Shown here one piece after another: positions 54,807 to 63,865 of a stretch of 64,000 nt of DNA. The position numbers and the translations under genes were made by a program. Each line of letters begins with the position of its first letter. Within the stretch, counting starts at the first letter, position 1. Under the pieces are notes generated by a model, which did no database searches, had not been told where the DNA came from, and was given only the letters and a program-made list of their open reading frames with translations. The stretch spans positions 248,001-312,000 of the forward strand of contig CAZHVS010000002.1 of NCBI GenBank assembly GCA_964536015.1, given 5' to 3'. The DNA comes from CAZHVS01 sp964536015. Lineage in GTDB: Bacteria > Bacteroidota > Ignavibacteria > Ignavibacteriales > Ignavibacteriaceae.

Positions 54807-55883
54807 ATGAAAAAAGTTTTTATTAATATTTCTTTATTGCTACTGGTTTTTTATTCTGGTTGTTCTGAAAAGTTTGACTTAACACAATTTCAAACTAGCA
54901 AAAATGTAAATGTTGGTGGAGATACACTGTACATTCAAATTAATCCCGAGTGGGGAGGATTTAATAATCCACAGGATGTATATATAGGGAGAGAACCGTT
55001 CATCTATGTTTGTGATACTGATAATGATAGAATTGTAATGATGAATTTAAATGGACAGATTCTTGGAACAAAGTCTATAAAGCATCCTGTTGCTATTGCT
55101 CAGGATTATAAACTAAATTTAATTGTCTGTGCTCAGTTCGATACAATTGCTGGAGGAGTGAATAAGACATTCAGTGCTGTATATAAAATAAATTTAGTTG
55201 ATGTTAACCATAAGATTGAAAATGCTGCAGTAACCAGATTGCTGCCTAGGGAAGTTGATTTCAATTATCCTCAAAGGGAATATACTGGTGTAACAGTATT
55301 TTACAATAACATTTTTTATGTTGCCAGAAAGGGTCCAAGTAACGGAAGTTTATTCGATCCTGATAATTCAATTTTAATTTATTATCCTAAATCATTTTTT
55401 AATGCAGGTAGTGGTGATTCTTTAATTGGAAGAGTTGCAAATATCGATCCGCTAAGCAGTGGTTTGATATCTGCGAACTCTTTAAGTTCAATTGCGACAA
55501 TAAATAAAAAGAATTATGATTTTATTGCTACACTTACCGGAAACAATGTTTTTAAAACACAATGGTTTCATTATCAGATTTCAGCAATAGAAGAAAAATA
55601 TGTTAGCCAGTTCTCTCCAAGAGATGGTGTAGATTTTATTTCACCTAACAGATTTGACCAACCTGAGGGTTGCTGTGTTGATGAAAACGGAAATATATTT
55701 GTTGCTGATGCTGTAAAGGATAGTATTTTTAAATTTAATGTGTATGGAGATGAACTAGAATCATTTGGCGGTCCAAAAGTTTTCAAGTCACCGTACGGCG
55801 TTGCAGTGTTTAATAAAATTCTTTACGTTGCGGATAGTAAAAACAACAGGATTTTAAGATTTATCTTATCTACCAATATGTGA
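54807..55883 (+). CDS. NHL-type beta-propeller lipoprotein
   Basis: A 358-residue lipoprotein with lipobox YSGC (Cys about residue 19). The body is a six-bladed propeller with NHL-like repeats: GGFNNPQDVYIGREPFIYVCDTDNDRIVMM near the start, DQPEGCCVDENGNIFVADAVKDSIFKF and SPYGVAVFNKILYVADSKNNRILRF near the end. Such propellers usually mediate protein or ligand binding. It is three bases after the PorV-like gene and ends the unit, which is closed by a terminator. Confidence 0.85.
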   Translation: MKKVFINISLLLLVFYSGCSEKFDLTQFQTSKNVNVGGDTLYIQINPEWGGFNNPQDVYIGREPFIYVCDTDNDRIVMMNLNGQILGTKSIKHPVAIAQDYKLNLIVCAQFDTIAGGVNKTFSAVYKINLVDVNHKIENAAVTRLLPREVDFNYPQREYTGVTVFYNNIFYVARKGPSNGSLFDPDNSILIYYPKSFFNAGSGDSLIGRVANIDPLSSGLISANSLSSIATINKKNYDFIATLTGNNVFKTQWFHYQISAIEEKYVSQFSPRDGVDFISPNRFDQPEGCCVDENGNIFVADAVKDSIFKFNVYGDELESFGGPKVFKSPYGVAVFNKILYVADSKNNRILRFILSTNM

Positions 55884-55896
55884 TTAATGTTTTAGA

Positions 55897-55929
55897 GGAG
55901 ATTAAATCTAATCTCCTTTGTATTTTATA
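55897..55929 (+). terminator. Rho-independent terminator
   Basis: AGGAGATTA at 55897-55905 pairs perfectly with TAATCTCCT at 55910-55918 around a four-base loop; TTGTATTTTA follows. It ends the lipoprotein/TonB-receptor/PorV-like unit. Confidence 0.88.
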
Positions 55930-55974
55930 TTGCCTTCTGATACTTTTCTGATTATGTTATAATTAAATTATTAA

Positions 55975-58314
55975 ATGAAATGCATTGTTATGAATATGAT
56001 TAAATTTTTTTCTTTTCTTTTGCTTTTATCTTTTTTAAGTGTTGCTCAATCTGTCGTTCCAATCTCACAACTAAAAATGAATAATTCTAATGGTGTTCCT
56101 GTAGATACTGGACAAACTTTTACGGTAACAGGTATAGTTACTTGTTCAAATCAATTTGGTTCGAACGGTCCGGGTGCAATGCAAGATCATACTGCAGGTA
56201 TATCAGTTTATGGTGGTGCATTTGTAAATTATGTTCAAATTGGTGATTCTGTTACTATTACTGGAAAACTTACTCATTTTAATGGATTGACTCAATTAAT
56301 AAATCCTTCAGGATTAGTTAAATATACAACGGGAAATATAATTACACCACTTGTTGTAACTATAGCTCAAATTAATGCTCAACAATGGAATGGATTTGAA
56401 GAGTTTGAAAGTCAATTAATAAGAATAAACAATGTAACAATTGCTGGTTCAGGAAATTTTACAGGGGGTACCAGTGGATATAATTACAATATAAGTGATG
56501 CAACAGGTTCAACTCAAATAAGAATTGATGAAAGCACAAATATTGTTGGAACACCCATTCCTTCAGGTCAGGTTGATATAATTGGAGTATTAAGTCAATA
56601 TAAAGCTAGTGCACCATACAATTCGGGTTATCAGTTAATGCCTAGATTTATTCTTGATATAGTAAATGATGGTTCTCCTGTAATTTTAAGTCCTGTAATT
56701 GCTTCAAATATTACAGCAAATTCATTTACAGTATATTATCAAACTGCAAGAAATGGAAATAGTAAAATTAAATATGGTTTATCTTCTTCTGCTTTAAATG
56801 ATTCAATTATAATTAGTGGAGATACAACTAATCATAAAATTTTAGTCGGTGGCTTGCTTTCAAACACTAAATATTATTTTAAAGTTTATTCAACGAACAT
56901 TTATGGAACGAGTGAAAGTGGTTTGCAAAGTGTTATTACTGCTTCATCAAGTGCTACTACTGGAACAATAAATGTTTACTTTAATTATCCTGTTGATACT
57001 ACAGTTGCAATGATAAATAATTCTGCTAAAGGTAATGTCGATTTTGCAGTCAAACTTGTGGAACGAATAAATCAAGCAACTTATTCTATTGATATGGCAC
57101 TATATAGTTTTAATGGTATTAATGACCTTGTGAATGCTTTATTAAATGCAAAAAATCGTGGTGTGAAAATTCGTATTGTTTATGATCATCGTGATAATGC
57201 TCCTGTACAAACAAGCATGCAAACACTGTTGAATGCAGGAATTCTGATGAGTAGACGTCCTTATTCGTCAAGTGGAATTATGCATAATAAATTCTTAATT
57301 TTTGATGCAAGAGATACTATAAGTGCAAATGATTGGGTCTGGACAGGATCTTGGAATCTAACATCAACAGAATTAAATTGGAAAAACAATGTTATAGAAA
57401 TAAACGATCCTGGTCTAGCTTCTGCTTATTCAACAGAATTTGAAGAGATGTGGGGAAGTAATAATGAAACGCCTAACTCTTCAAATGCAAAATTTGGTCC
57501 TTCCAAAACGGATAATACACCGCATTCATTTTCAATCGGTGGAAGAGATGTATATCTTTATTTCAGTCCTTCAGATCAAACTACAACCAAAATAATGAAT
57601 ATCATTAATACAGCTAATTCTTCAATTTATTACGCACTATATTCATTCACCAGATCTGATATAAGAACTACAATGTATAACAGATATCAATTGGGTGTAA
57701 GCGATATTAGAGGAATTATTGATCAAGCAACAGATCCAAACAGCCAATTTACATATTTACAAGGTTTTTCAGAAGTGTTTGATAATACAAGTCCAATTTT
57801 GCATCACAAATATGGAATAGTGGATGCCTCTAATCCCAATAGCGATCCGACTGTAATGACAGGTTCACATAACTGGTCTTCTGCTGCTGAACAATATAAT
57901 GATGAAAATACATTGATAATTAAAGACTTAAAAATCGCTAATATGTATATGCAGGAATTTAAGAAAAGATATAATGAATTGGGTGGGACAGGAACCTTTG
58001 TTATTCCTGCGGATGTAGATGATAATGTTTTTTCATCAACTGATTTTAAGTTATATCAGAATTATCCTAATCCATTTAACCCTGTTACTACAATTCGTGT
58101 CGAAATTTCTAAAGCGGCAGATGTAAAACTTGAACTGTTCGATGTCTTGGGAAATAGGATTACTACATTATATAATGGTTATTCCAAACCTGGATTAATA
58201 GTTGTTGATTTTAATTCAAACTCTATTAAACCAGCTCTGGCAAGCGGAATTTATTTTTACAAATTGACGGCTGGAGAATTTACAACCACAAGAAAACTAA
58301 TGCTGTTAAAGTAA
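55975..58314 (+). CDS. T9SS-exported phospholipase D-fold protein (two HKD motifs)
   Basis: A 779-residue secreted enzyme. Signal peptide; OB-fold-like domain (about 25-225, GQTFTVTGIVTCSNQFG); Fn3 domain (about 235-320); then a PLD catalytic pair. Both HxKxxxxD motifs are intact: H437 in HNKFLIFD and H610 in HHKYGIVD, each followed by TGSWNLT or TGSHNWS. A type A sorting domain ends the protein (QNYPNPFNPVTTIRVEI, IYFYKL, RKLMLLK). PLD-fold enzymes cut phosphodiesters in lipids or nucleic acids; the attached OB fold suggests a surface nuclease. The start may instead be the ATG at 55990. Confidence 0.88.
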   Translation: MKCIVMNMIKFFSFLLLLSFLSVAQSVVPISQLKMNNSNGVPVDTGQTFTVTGIVTCSNQFGSNGPGAMQDHTAGISVYGGAFVNYVQIGDSVTITGKLTHFNGLTQLINPSGLVKYTTGNIITPLVVTIAQINAQQWNGFEEFESQLIRINNVTIAGSGNFTGGTSGYNYNISDATGSTQIRIDESTNIVGTPIPSGQVDIIGVLSQYKASAPYNSGYQLMPRFILDIVNDGSPVILSPVIASNITANSFTVYYQTARNGNSKIKYGLSSSALNDSIIISGDTTNHKILVGGLLSNTKYYFKVYSTNIYGTSESGLQSVITASSSATTGTINVYFNYPVDTTVAMINNSAKGNVDFAVKLVERINQATYSIDMALYSFNGINDLVNALLNAKNRGVKIRIVYDHRDNAPVQTSMQTLLNAGILMSRRPYSSSGIMHNKFLIFDARDTISANDWVWTGSWNLTSTELNWKNNVIEINDPGLASAYSTEFEEMWGSNNETPNSSNAKFGPSKTDNTPHSFSIGGRDVYLYFSPSDQTTTKIMNIINTANSSIYYALYSFTRSDIRTTMYNRYQLGVSDIRGIIDQATDPNSQFTYLQGFSEVFDNTSPILHHKYGIVDASNPNSDPTVMTGSHNWSSAAEQYNDENTLIIKDLKIANMYMQEFKKRYNELGGTGTFVIPADVDDNVFSSTDFKLYQNYPNPFNPVTTIRVEISKAADVKLELFDVLGNRITTLYNGYSKPGLIVVDFNSNSIKPALASGIYFYKLTAGEFTTTRKLMLLK

Positions 58315-58340
58315 AGTGAGAGAATTAAGAAATTATTTTG

Positions 58341-58371
58341 AAAGCCATCAATACAAGATGGCTTTTTTATT
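58341..58371 (+). terminator. Rho-independent terminator
   Basis: AAAGCCATC at 58341-58349 pairs with GATGGCTTT at 58357-58365, followed by TTTATTT. It ends the PLD-fold gene; the rest of the gap to 58484 is A+T-rich without recognisable features. Confidence 0.93.
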
Positions 58372-58484
58372 TAATATCGTAGTATATTTTTTATTGAAAA
58401 AAATCACTATTTATTACACTAAGATTATCGTTATTTTATCATATAAAAAAAATTTTATTTGTAATTCATCGCAAGGAAAGGATT

Positions 58485-59636
58485 ATGTCTATGAAATCGC
58501 TGAATAAAACTTACAATATTTTACTGGTTATTTTTTTAAGTATAACATTGTTTGGTCAATCGTTATCGCGTAAAGAAATTATCATTCCAGATATTTTAGG
58601 ATACAAAACATTAAAAGGCGATTTTCACATACATACAGTTTTTTCTGATGGACTTGTTTGGCCATCATTAAGAGTTGAAGAAGCCTGGTATGATGGTTTG
58701 GATGCTATAGCTATCACAGATCACTTAGAATATAGACCTCACAAAGAATTTGTCACGGGAGATTTTAATTCATCTTTCAATATTGCGAAACAAAGCACAA
58801 AAAATTTTAATTTAATAGTTATTCAAGGAGCAGAAATTACACGTTCGATGCCTCCAGGACACTTTAATGCACTTTTCATTAAAGATGCAAATCAATTGAT
58901 AAAAGAAAACTGGAAAGATGTATTTGAAGAAGTTAAAAAACAGGATGGAATAGTTGTCTGGAATCATCCTGGTTGGATTGCACAACAACCTGATGGAATT
59001 GCTAAATGGTATGATGAACATACATGGATTTATAATCTTGGAATAATGAAAGGGCTTGAGATTGTAAATGAGACAAATTATTATCCAGAAGTACATCAAT
59101 GGTGTCTTGATAAAAATATTACGATGATGGGAAATACTGACGCTCATCTGCCTACTACATTTTTTTATAATAAAGATAAAGGTGAACACAGAACTATTAC
59201 ACTTTTATTTGTAAAAGAAAAATCAGAATCCGGAATTAGGGAAGCAATTGAAGAAGGAAGAACTGCAGTTTGGTCAGAACAGAGTATTTATGGCAAAGAA
59301 GAATTTCTTCAAGCTATCTTTGCCGGTTCAGTCAACTTAAAAGTTAATAATGTGCATCTAAAAGGGAAAGAAAGAGTCTATTTAGAACTGCAGAATAGAT
59401 CGGATTTAAATTTTGATTTGGAGTTAATTAATACAATTCCGGAGGTCCAATTTCCAAATAAAATTGATTTAAAGGCACGCGAAACCGTAATTTTTTCGTT
59501 TCGAGCTACTAAAGATAACATTGAATTAAACAAAGAAATAGAAGTATTATATAAAGTTAAAAATATGTTCATTTCTCCTTTAAAATGTTTAATTGGCAGG
59601 TTACCAATAAAAATACAGCTTGAACCAGTTAAATAG
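58485..59636 (+). CDS. Exported PHP-family phosphoesterase (Sb-PDE-like)
   Basis: A metal-dependent phosphoesterase of 383 residues with an N-terminal signal peptide. The PHP core motifs are GDFHIHTVFSDG (first metal-binding H-x-H), AIAITDHLEYRPH, GAEITRSMPPGHFNALF, WNHPGW and GNTDAHLP. The phrase DGLVWPSLRVEEAWYDGLDA is like the Sb-PDE phosphodiesterases first named from Sphingobacterium. An Ig-like tail follows (about 290-383). The natural substrate is unknown. AAAGG precedes the tandem ATGs at 58485 and 58491. Confidence 0.85.
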   Translation: MSMKSLNKTYNILLVIFLSITLFGQSLSRKEIIIPDILGYKTLKGDFHIHTVFSDGLVWPSLRVEEAWYDGLDAIAITDHLEYRPHKEFVTGDFNSSFNIAKQSTKNFNLIVIQGAEITRSMPPGHFNALFIKDANQLIKENWKDVFEEVKKQDGIVVWNHPGWIAQQPDGIAKWYDEHTWIYNLGIMKGLEIVNETNYYPEVHQWCLDKNITMMGNTDAHLPTTFFYNKDKGEHRTITLLFVKEKSESGIREAIEEGRTAVWSEQSIYGKEEFLQAIFAGSVNLKVNNVHLKGKERVYLELQNRSDLNFDLELINTIPEVQFPNKIDLKARETVIFSFRATKDNIELNKEIEVLYKVKNMFISPLKCLIGRLPIKIQLEPVK

Positions 59637-59711
59637 CTGTAATTATTGTTGGTAAAAAAATAACCTTTAATTTTTACAAATATAAATCTTTAGAAAACCC
59701 TTAAAATTTCT

Positions 59712-59719
59712 TATATTTG
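59712..59719 (+). promoter_or_regulatory. Bacteroidota-type -7 element (TATATTTG) for pcrA
   Basis: TATATTTG matches TAnnTTTG exactly, 26 bases before the GTG start. TTTA at 59689-59692 is at about the -33 position but imperfect. Confidence 0.55.
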
Positions 59720-59745
59720 CAACTTAAAAAAATAAAGGTTTAAGC

Positions 59746-61926
59746 GTGAATCTAAAATCACTTAATTCTGAACAGAAAAAGGCAGTTGAGTATGACAATG
59801 GTCCACATATTATTGTAGCTGGACCTGGCTCGGGCAAAACAAGAGTAATTACCTATAAAATTGCATATCTAATTCAAAAAGGGTATGCTCCTGAATCCAT
59901 ATTAGCTTTAACTTTTACCAATAAAGCTGCAAATGAGATGAAAGAAAGAATAAAAGAGCTTATTGGCTCCAAAGCTGATAAATTATGGATGGGAACTTTT
60001 CATTCAATCTTTGCAAAAATTTTACGTGTAGAAGCTCCAAATATTGGTTTTACAAGCAATTTTTCTATCTATGATACTGAAGATTCTTATACGACCGTAT
60101 CGAATATAATAACAGCATTTAATATAAATAGCGATAATGTGCAGCCTAACCAGGTTAGACACAGAATTAGCTTTCTTAAAAATCATATGATTACTCCCAA
60201 GCAATACAGGAAATACCATACTGCAACCTATGCTGAAGAGAAAATAGGCTTAATCTTTGAAGAATATGAAAAGAGATTAAAAGCCAATAATGCAATGGAT
60301 TTTGAAGACTTACTTTTAAAGCCAATTGAAATTTTTGAAAAAGATAATAAGATTTTACAAAAGTATCGGAAAAGATTCTCTTATATTTTAGTTGATGAAT
60401 TTCAGGATACTAACTCGGCTCAGTATGAATTGATTAAACTTCTTTCTCCAAAAGACACTAAAATTTGTGTTGTTGGTGATGATGCACAGAGTATCTATAG
60501 CTGGCGAGGAGCTAATCTTTCAAATATGCTTCATTTTGAAAAGGATTTTCCAAAAGCCAAATTATTTCGGCTTGAACAAAATTATCGTTCAACAAAAAAT
60601 ATTTTAGCAGCAGCCGATTCAGTGATTAAAAAGAATCAGAATCAAATAGAGAAAACTCTCTGGACAGATAACAAAGATGGTGAGAAAGTTGCTTTATTAA
60701 AATGCTCAGATGAAAAAGATGAGGCTTTTCAGATTGCTCATCTAATCAAAGATGAAATTCATGAAAGCAAAAAGCAAATGAAGGATTTTGCAGTGTTATA
60801 TCGCACTAATGCACAGTCCCGTGCTCTGGAAGATGTATTCAGACAGGAAAAACTTCCTTATGCCATTATAGGAGGTATTGAATTTTATAAGCGGAAAGAA
60901 GTTAAAGACCTCATTGCTTATTTGCGTGTTATATCAAATCAGAATGATGAAGAAAGTTTATTAAGAATTATGAATTTTCCTCAACGCGGTATTGGTATGA
61001 CAACTATTAAACGTATGCTCGTTTTTGCTCGTAAACAGGAAATATCAATGTTCGAAACTATGCAGCGTGTTTTTGAAGTAATTGATATAAAAGAACGAAT
61101 TCAAAAAAACGTAAAGCATTTCAAAATTCTTTTAGATAAATATATAAGCTTGAAAGATAAATTATCTGTTGGAGAACTTTTCCGTGCATTGATTGATGAA
61201 CTTGGCATTATCAGGATGTTAAAAGAAGAAAGCACTTTCGATTCAATGCAAAAACTTGATAACGTACAAGAATTGATGTCAGCAATTACTGATTATTCAA
61301 CAACTCATCCTGAAGTAACATTAGATGATTATCTTCAGGAAGTGTCACTTGTTGCAGATATCGATATGAAAGATGATACAAAAAATGTTGTAAGCTTTTT
61401 ATCAATCCATTCTGCAAAAGGATTGGAATTTCCTGTAGTTTTTGTTTCCGGTTGTGAAGAAGAAATCTTTCCATTGAGTACACGATTCAGTACGGATGCT
61501 ACAATTGAAGAAGAAAGAAGATTATTCTATGTTGCATTGACAAGAGCAAAAGAAAAAGCATTTGTCTCTCATGCTCGTTCTCGCTATCGTTTCGGTGAGG
61601 TGGCATACCAGAATCGATCGAGATTTATTGATGAAATCGATCCTGAATTCTTAAATGAATCCAATGGTAATTCAGGACGTAAAGCCAATAGAAAATCTAA
61701 AAAAGAAATCTATTATGAATACTTTGAAAATGTTGATTACGAAGATTTTAGTCAGGAAAATAAGACTATTAAAGTCGGTAGTAGAATAATGCATGAAAAA
61801 TTTGGATTAGGAAAAGTGATTCAGGTTATTGGTTCAGGTGAAAATACTAAAGTAACAGTTGTATTTGAAGGAAATAATATTAAACAACTAATGCTTAAAT
61901 TTGCTCGCCTTAAAGTCTTAAACTAA
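59746..61926 (+). CDS. pcrA: ATP-dependent DNA helicase, UvrD/PcrA type
   Basis: A superfamily 1A 3'-5' helicase of 726 residues for repair and replication-conflict resolution. Motifs in order: LNSEQKKAVEYDNGP (Q motif), AGPGSGKTRVIT (I), TFTNKAANEMKERI (Ia), VDEFQDTNSAQYELI (II), DDAQSIYSWRGA (III), QNYRST (IV), SIHSAKGLEFPVVFVSG (V) and ALTRAKEKAFVSHA (VI). The C-terminal Tudor-like RNA-polymerase-binding domain is present (GSRIMHEKFGLGKVIQVIGSG). The start codon is GTG with AAAGG seven bases upstream. Complete and normal. Confidence 0.97.
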   Translation: MNLKSLNSEQKKAVEYDNGPHIIVAGPGSGKTRVITYKIAYLIQKGYAPESILALTFTNKAANEMKERIKELIGSKADKLWMGTFHSIFAKILRVEAPNIGFTSNFSIYDTEDSYTTVSNIITAFNINSDNVQPNQVRHRISFLKNHMITPKQYRKYHTATYAEEKIGLIFEEYEKRLKANNAMDFEDLLLKPIEIFEKDNKILQKYRKRFSYILVDEFQDTNSAQYELIKLLSPKDTKICVVGDDAQSIYSWRGANLSNMLHFEKDFPKAKLFRLEQNYRSTKNILAAADSVIKKNQNQIEKTLWTDNKDGEKVALLKCSDEKDEAFQIAHLIKDEIHESKKQMKDFAVLYRTNAQSRALEDVFRQEKLPYAIIGGIEFYKRKEVKDLIAYLRVISNQNDEESLLRIMNFPQRGIGMTTIKRMLVFARKQEISMFETMQRVFEVIDIKERIQKNVKHFKILLDKYISLKDKLSVGELFRALIDELGIIRMLKEESTFDSMQKLDNVQELMSAITDYSTTHPEVTLDDYLQEVSLVADIDMKDDTKNVVSFLSIHSAKGLEFPVVFVSGCEEEIFPLSTRFSTDATIEEERRLFYVALTRAKEKAFVSHARSRYRFGEVAYQNRSRFIDEIDPEFLNESNGNSGRKANRKSKKEIYYEYFENVDYEDFSQENKTIKVGSRIMHEKFGLGKVIQVIGSGENTKVTVVFEGNNIKQLMLKFARLKVLN

Positions 61927-61950
61927 ATTGTAATAGTAGAATAAACTCAT

Positions 61951-63846
61951 ATGATTAATAGAAAAAAAATATTAATTAAGATTTTATTCTTCCTTTTTTG
62001 TTATCTCAACTTTTCATCTGCACAAGAAATGAGGGGGACTTGGATAGCAAGAAGTTCTCTATCTTCAAAGGATGCTTTAGCTCAAGCAATGGATACTATT
62101 GTAGCGAATAATTTTAATACTGTATTCGTAAATGCATGGAGCAGGGGATACCCTTTGTGGAACAGTGAAATATTTTTCAATGAAACCGGAACTAGAATTG
62201 ATCCTCAATTTAATGGAAGGGATATTATAGCAGAAGCTATAGTAGAAGGACATAAACATGGTTTGCACGTTGAGGTTTGGTTTGAGTATGGCTTTGTTGG
62301 TGGATATACATCTACTGTTTCGTCTTATAAAGGTCCAATTTTTCAAAATCATCCTGATTGGCTTGCAAGAAAAAATAATGGAAGCGATGTTGATACTATT
62401 AGCGATGGAAGTGGTTTCTTTTATTGGATGATTCATACAAAACCAGAAGTCCAAAATTTCCTAATTGCTTTAACAACTGAACTTTGCAGGAAATATGATA
62501 TTGATGGAATTGAATTAGACAGAATCAGATATCCCGGACTGCAATGGGGGTATGATAATTTTACTGATAGTCTCTATAGAGCTGAACATAACAACAATCC
62601 ACCACCTGTAAATATTTCAGATGCTTCCTGGATAAGATGGAGAGCTGATAAATTGAATGATTTTATTGCACGCACATATGATAGTATTAAAACAATTAAT
62701 CAATTTATAAATATTTCCAATGCACCAAGCTTATATAGTTCAAACAGCTATACTTCATATAATAGTTATTGCCAGGACTGGGTTTGGTGGATTAACAACA
62801 ATAAAGTTGATAATGTTCAAGTGCAATCATATGTCTCTTCAACTGCATCTTTTTCTAATATTTTAGATTACATTAGTATACTTGTAAATAATAAATCAAA
62901 AGTTTTTCCTGCATTTGCTACAAAACCAAATGGAGTTTTTATAAATGTTGATACAGCACCTGCATATGTAACTACTACAAGAAGTAAAGGATTTAATGGA
63001 AATGCTATTTGGTATTATAACGATTTATTAGGTTCGTTTTTTGCAAAGTTAAAATCATCAGTTTACGCAAATAAAAGTCATGTACCATATTCACCGATGA
63101 ACTGGAGAAGTTACTTTAAAATAGATCAAATTACTGATTCATTAAATTTGGTTTTCAGTGGCAACTGGATAAATAGTTCCTTCCCAGGATTTAATGGTCC
63201 AGCAAAGTACGCTACTAGTGGGATTAATTCGACAATTGATTATTATTTTAATGTACCAGTAAATGGAATTTACGAAATATACACTTTTAACGTTACATCA
63301 GTTAACGGAACAGATTCAGCAAAATTTATTATAACAGATTCAACAAATGTTCAAACAATAAAATATTTGAACCAAAACAATTCTATAAATAAAAGATGGA
63401 TAAAATTAGGAGATTTTAAATTAGCAGAGGGAAGATCTAAAGTTGTTCAAATTAACAGCGAAAACCTTCAATCGGGACAGATTCTTAATGCAGATGCAAT
63501 TATGATAATATTGAACAGAAAATTATCTCCAGGTTCTGTAAGTGATATTGGAACAAAAAAAACGTTGATTGATAAAAAAAAAAGTTTAAACTTTAATTTA
63601 TCGTCATATCCTAATCCATTTAATTCTCTTGTTCAGATTAATTATGATATTAATGAAAAAGAACCTTATTCAATTAAAGTAATTGATTTGCTTGGAAGAG
63701 AGATACAAAATTATTTTTTCAGCACAATTAATGTTGGAAAAAATAAAATAAATTTAACATTTGAAAATTTACCGAGCGGTATTTATTTTTTGATGTTAAT
63801 TCAAAAAAATAAAATAGAAAAAATTAAATTAGTATTATTGAAATAG
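61951..63846 (+). CDS. T9SS-exported GHL10-type glycoside hydrolase
   Basis: A 631-residue secreted protein. Signal peptide to about residue 25 (FSSAQ), then a TIM-barrel of the GHL10/DUF187 family (about 26-390). It starts EMRGTWIARSSLSSKDALAQ and includes NTVFVNAWSRGYPLW, GLHVEVWFEYGF and YDIDGIELDRIRYPG, where family members carry catalytic acids. A carbohydrate-binding-like module (about 395-530) and a T9SS sorting domain (SYPNPFNSLVQINYDI, SGIYFLMLI, KLVLLK) follow. Known relatives act on glycans such as cell-wall or surface polysaccharides; the substrate is open. No clear Shine-Dalgarno site. Confidence 0.88.
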   Translation: MINRKKILIKILFFLFCYLNFSSAQEMRGTWIARSSLSSKDALAQAMDTIVANNFNTVFVNAWSRGYPLWNSEIFFNETGTRIDPQFNGRDIIAEAIVEGHKHGLHVEVWFEYGFVGGYTSTVSSYKGPIFQNHPDWLARKNNGSDVDTISDGSGFFYWMIHTKPEVQNFLIALTTELCRKYDIDGIELDRIRYPGLQWGYDNFTDSLYRAEHNNNPPPVNISDASWIRWRADKLNDFIARTYDSIKTINQFINISNAPSLYSSNSYTSYNSYCQDWVWWINNNKVDNVQVQSYVSSTASFSNILDYISILVNNKSKVFPAFATKPNGVFINVDTAPAYVTTTRSKGFNGNAIWYYNDLLGSFFAKLKSSVYANKSHVPYSPMNWRSYFKIDQITDSLNLVFSGNWINSSFPGFNGPAKYATSGINSTIDYYFNVPVNGIYEIYTFNVTSVNGTDSAKFIITDSTNVQTIKYLNQNNSINKRWIKLGDFKLAEGRSKVVQINSENLQSGQILNADAIMIILNRKLSPGSVSDIGTKKTLIDKKKSLNFNLSSYPNPFNSLVQINYDINEKEPYSIKVIDLLGREIQNYFFSTINVGKNKINLTFENLPSGIYFLMLIQKNKIEKIKLVLLK

Positions 63847-63865
63847 TTTTAAAATTGGAGAATTT

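Noticed and set aside
55975..58314. Reading the PLD-fold protein as part of an antiphage or toxin system.
   Set aside because: It carries a signal peptide and a T9SS sorting domain, so it acts outside the cell, and there is no immunity or defence partner beside it.
58316..58507. A short open frame (63 codons) after the PLD-fold gene.
   Set aside because: It begins two bases after a stop, runs straight through the terminator hairpin at 58341-58371, has low-complexity content and overlaps the start of the PHP gene.
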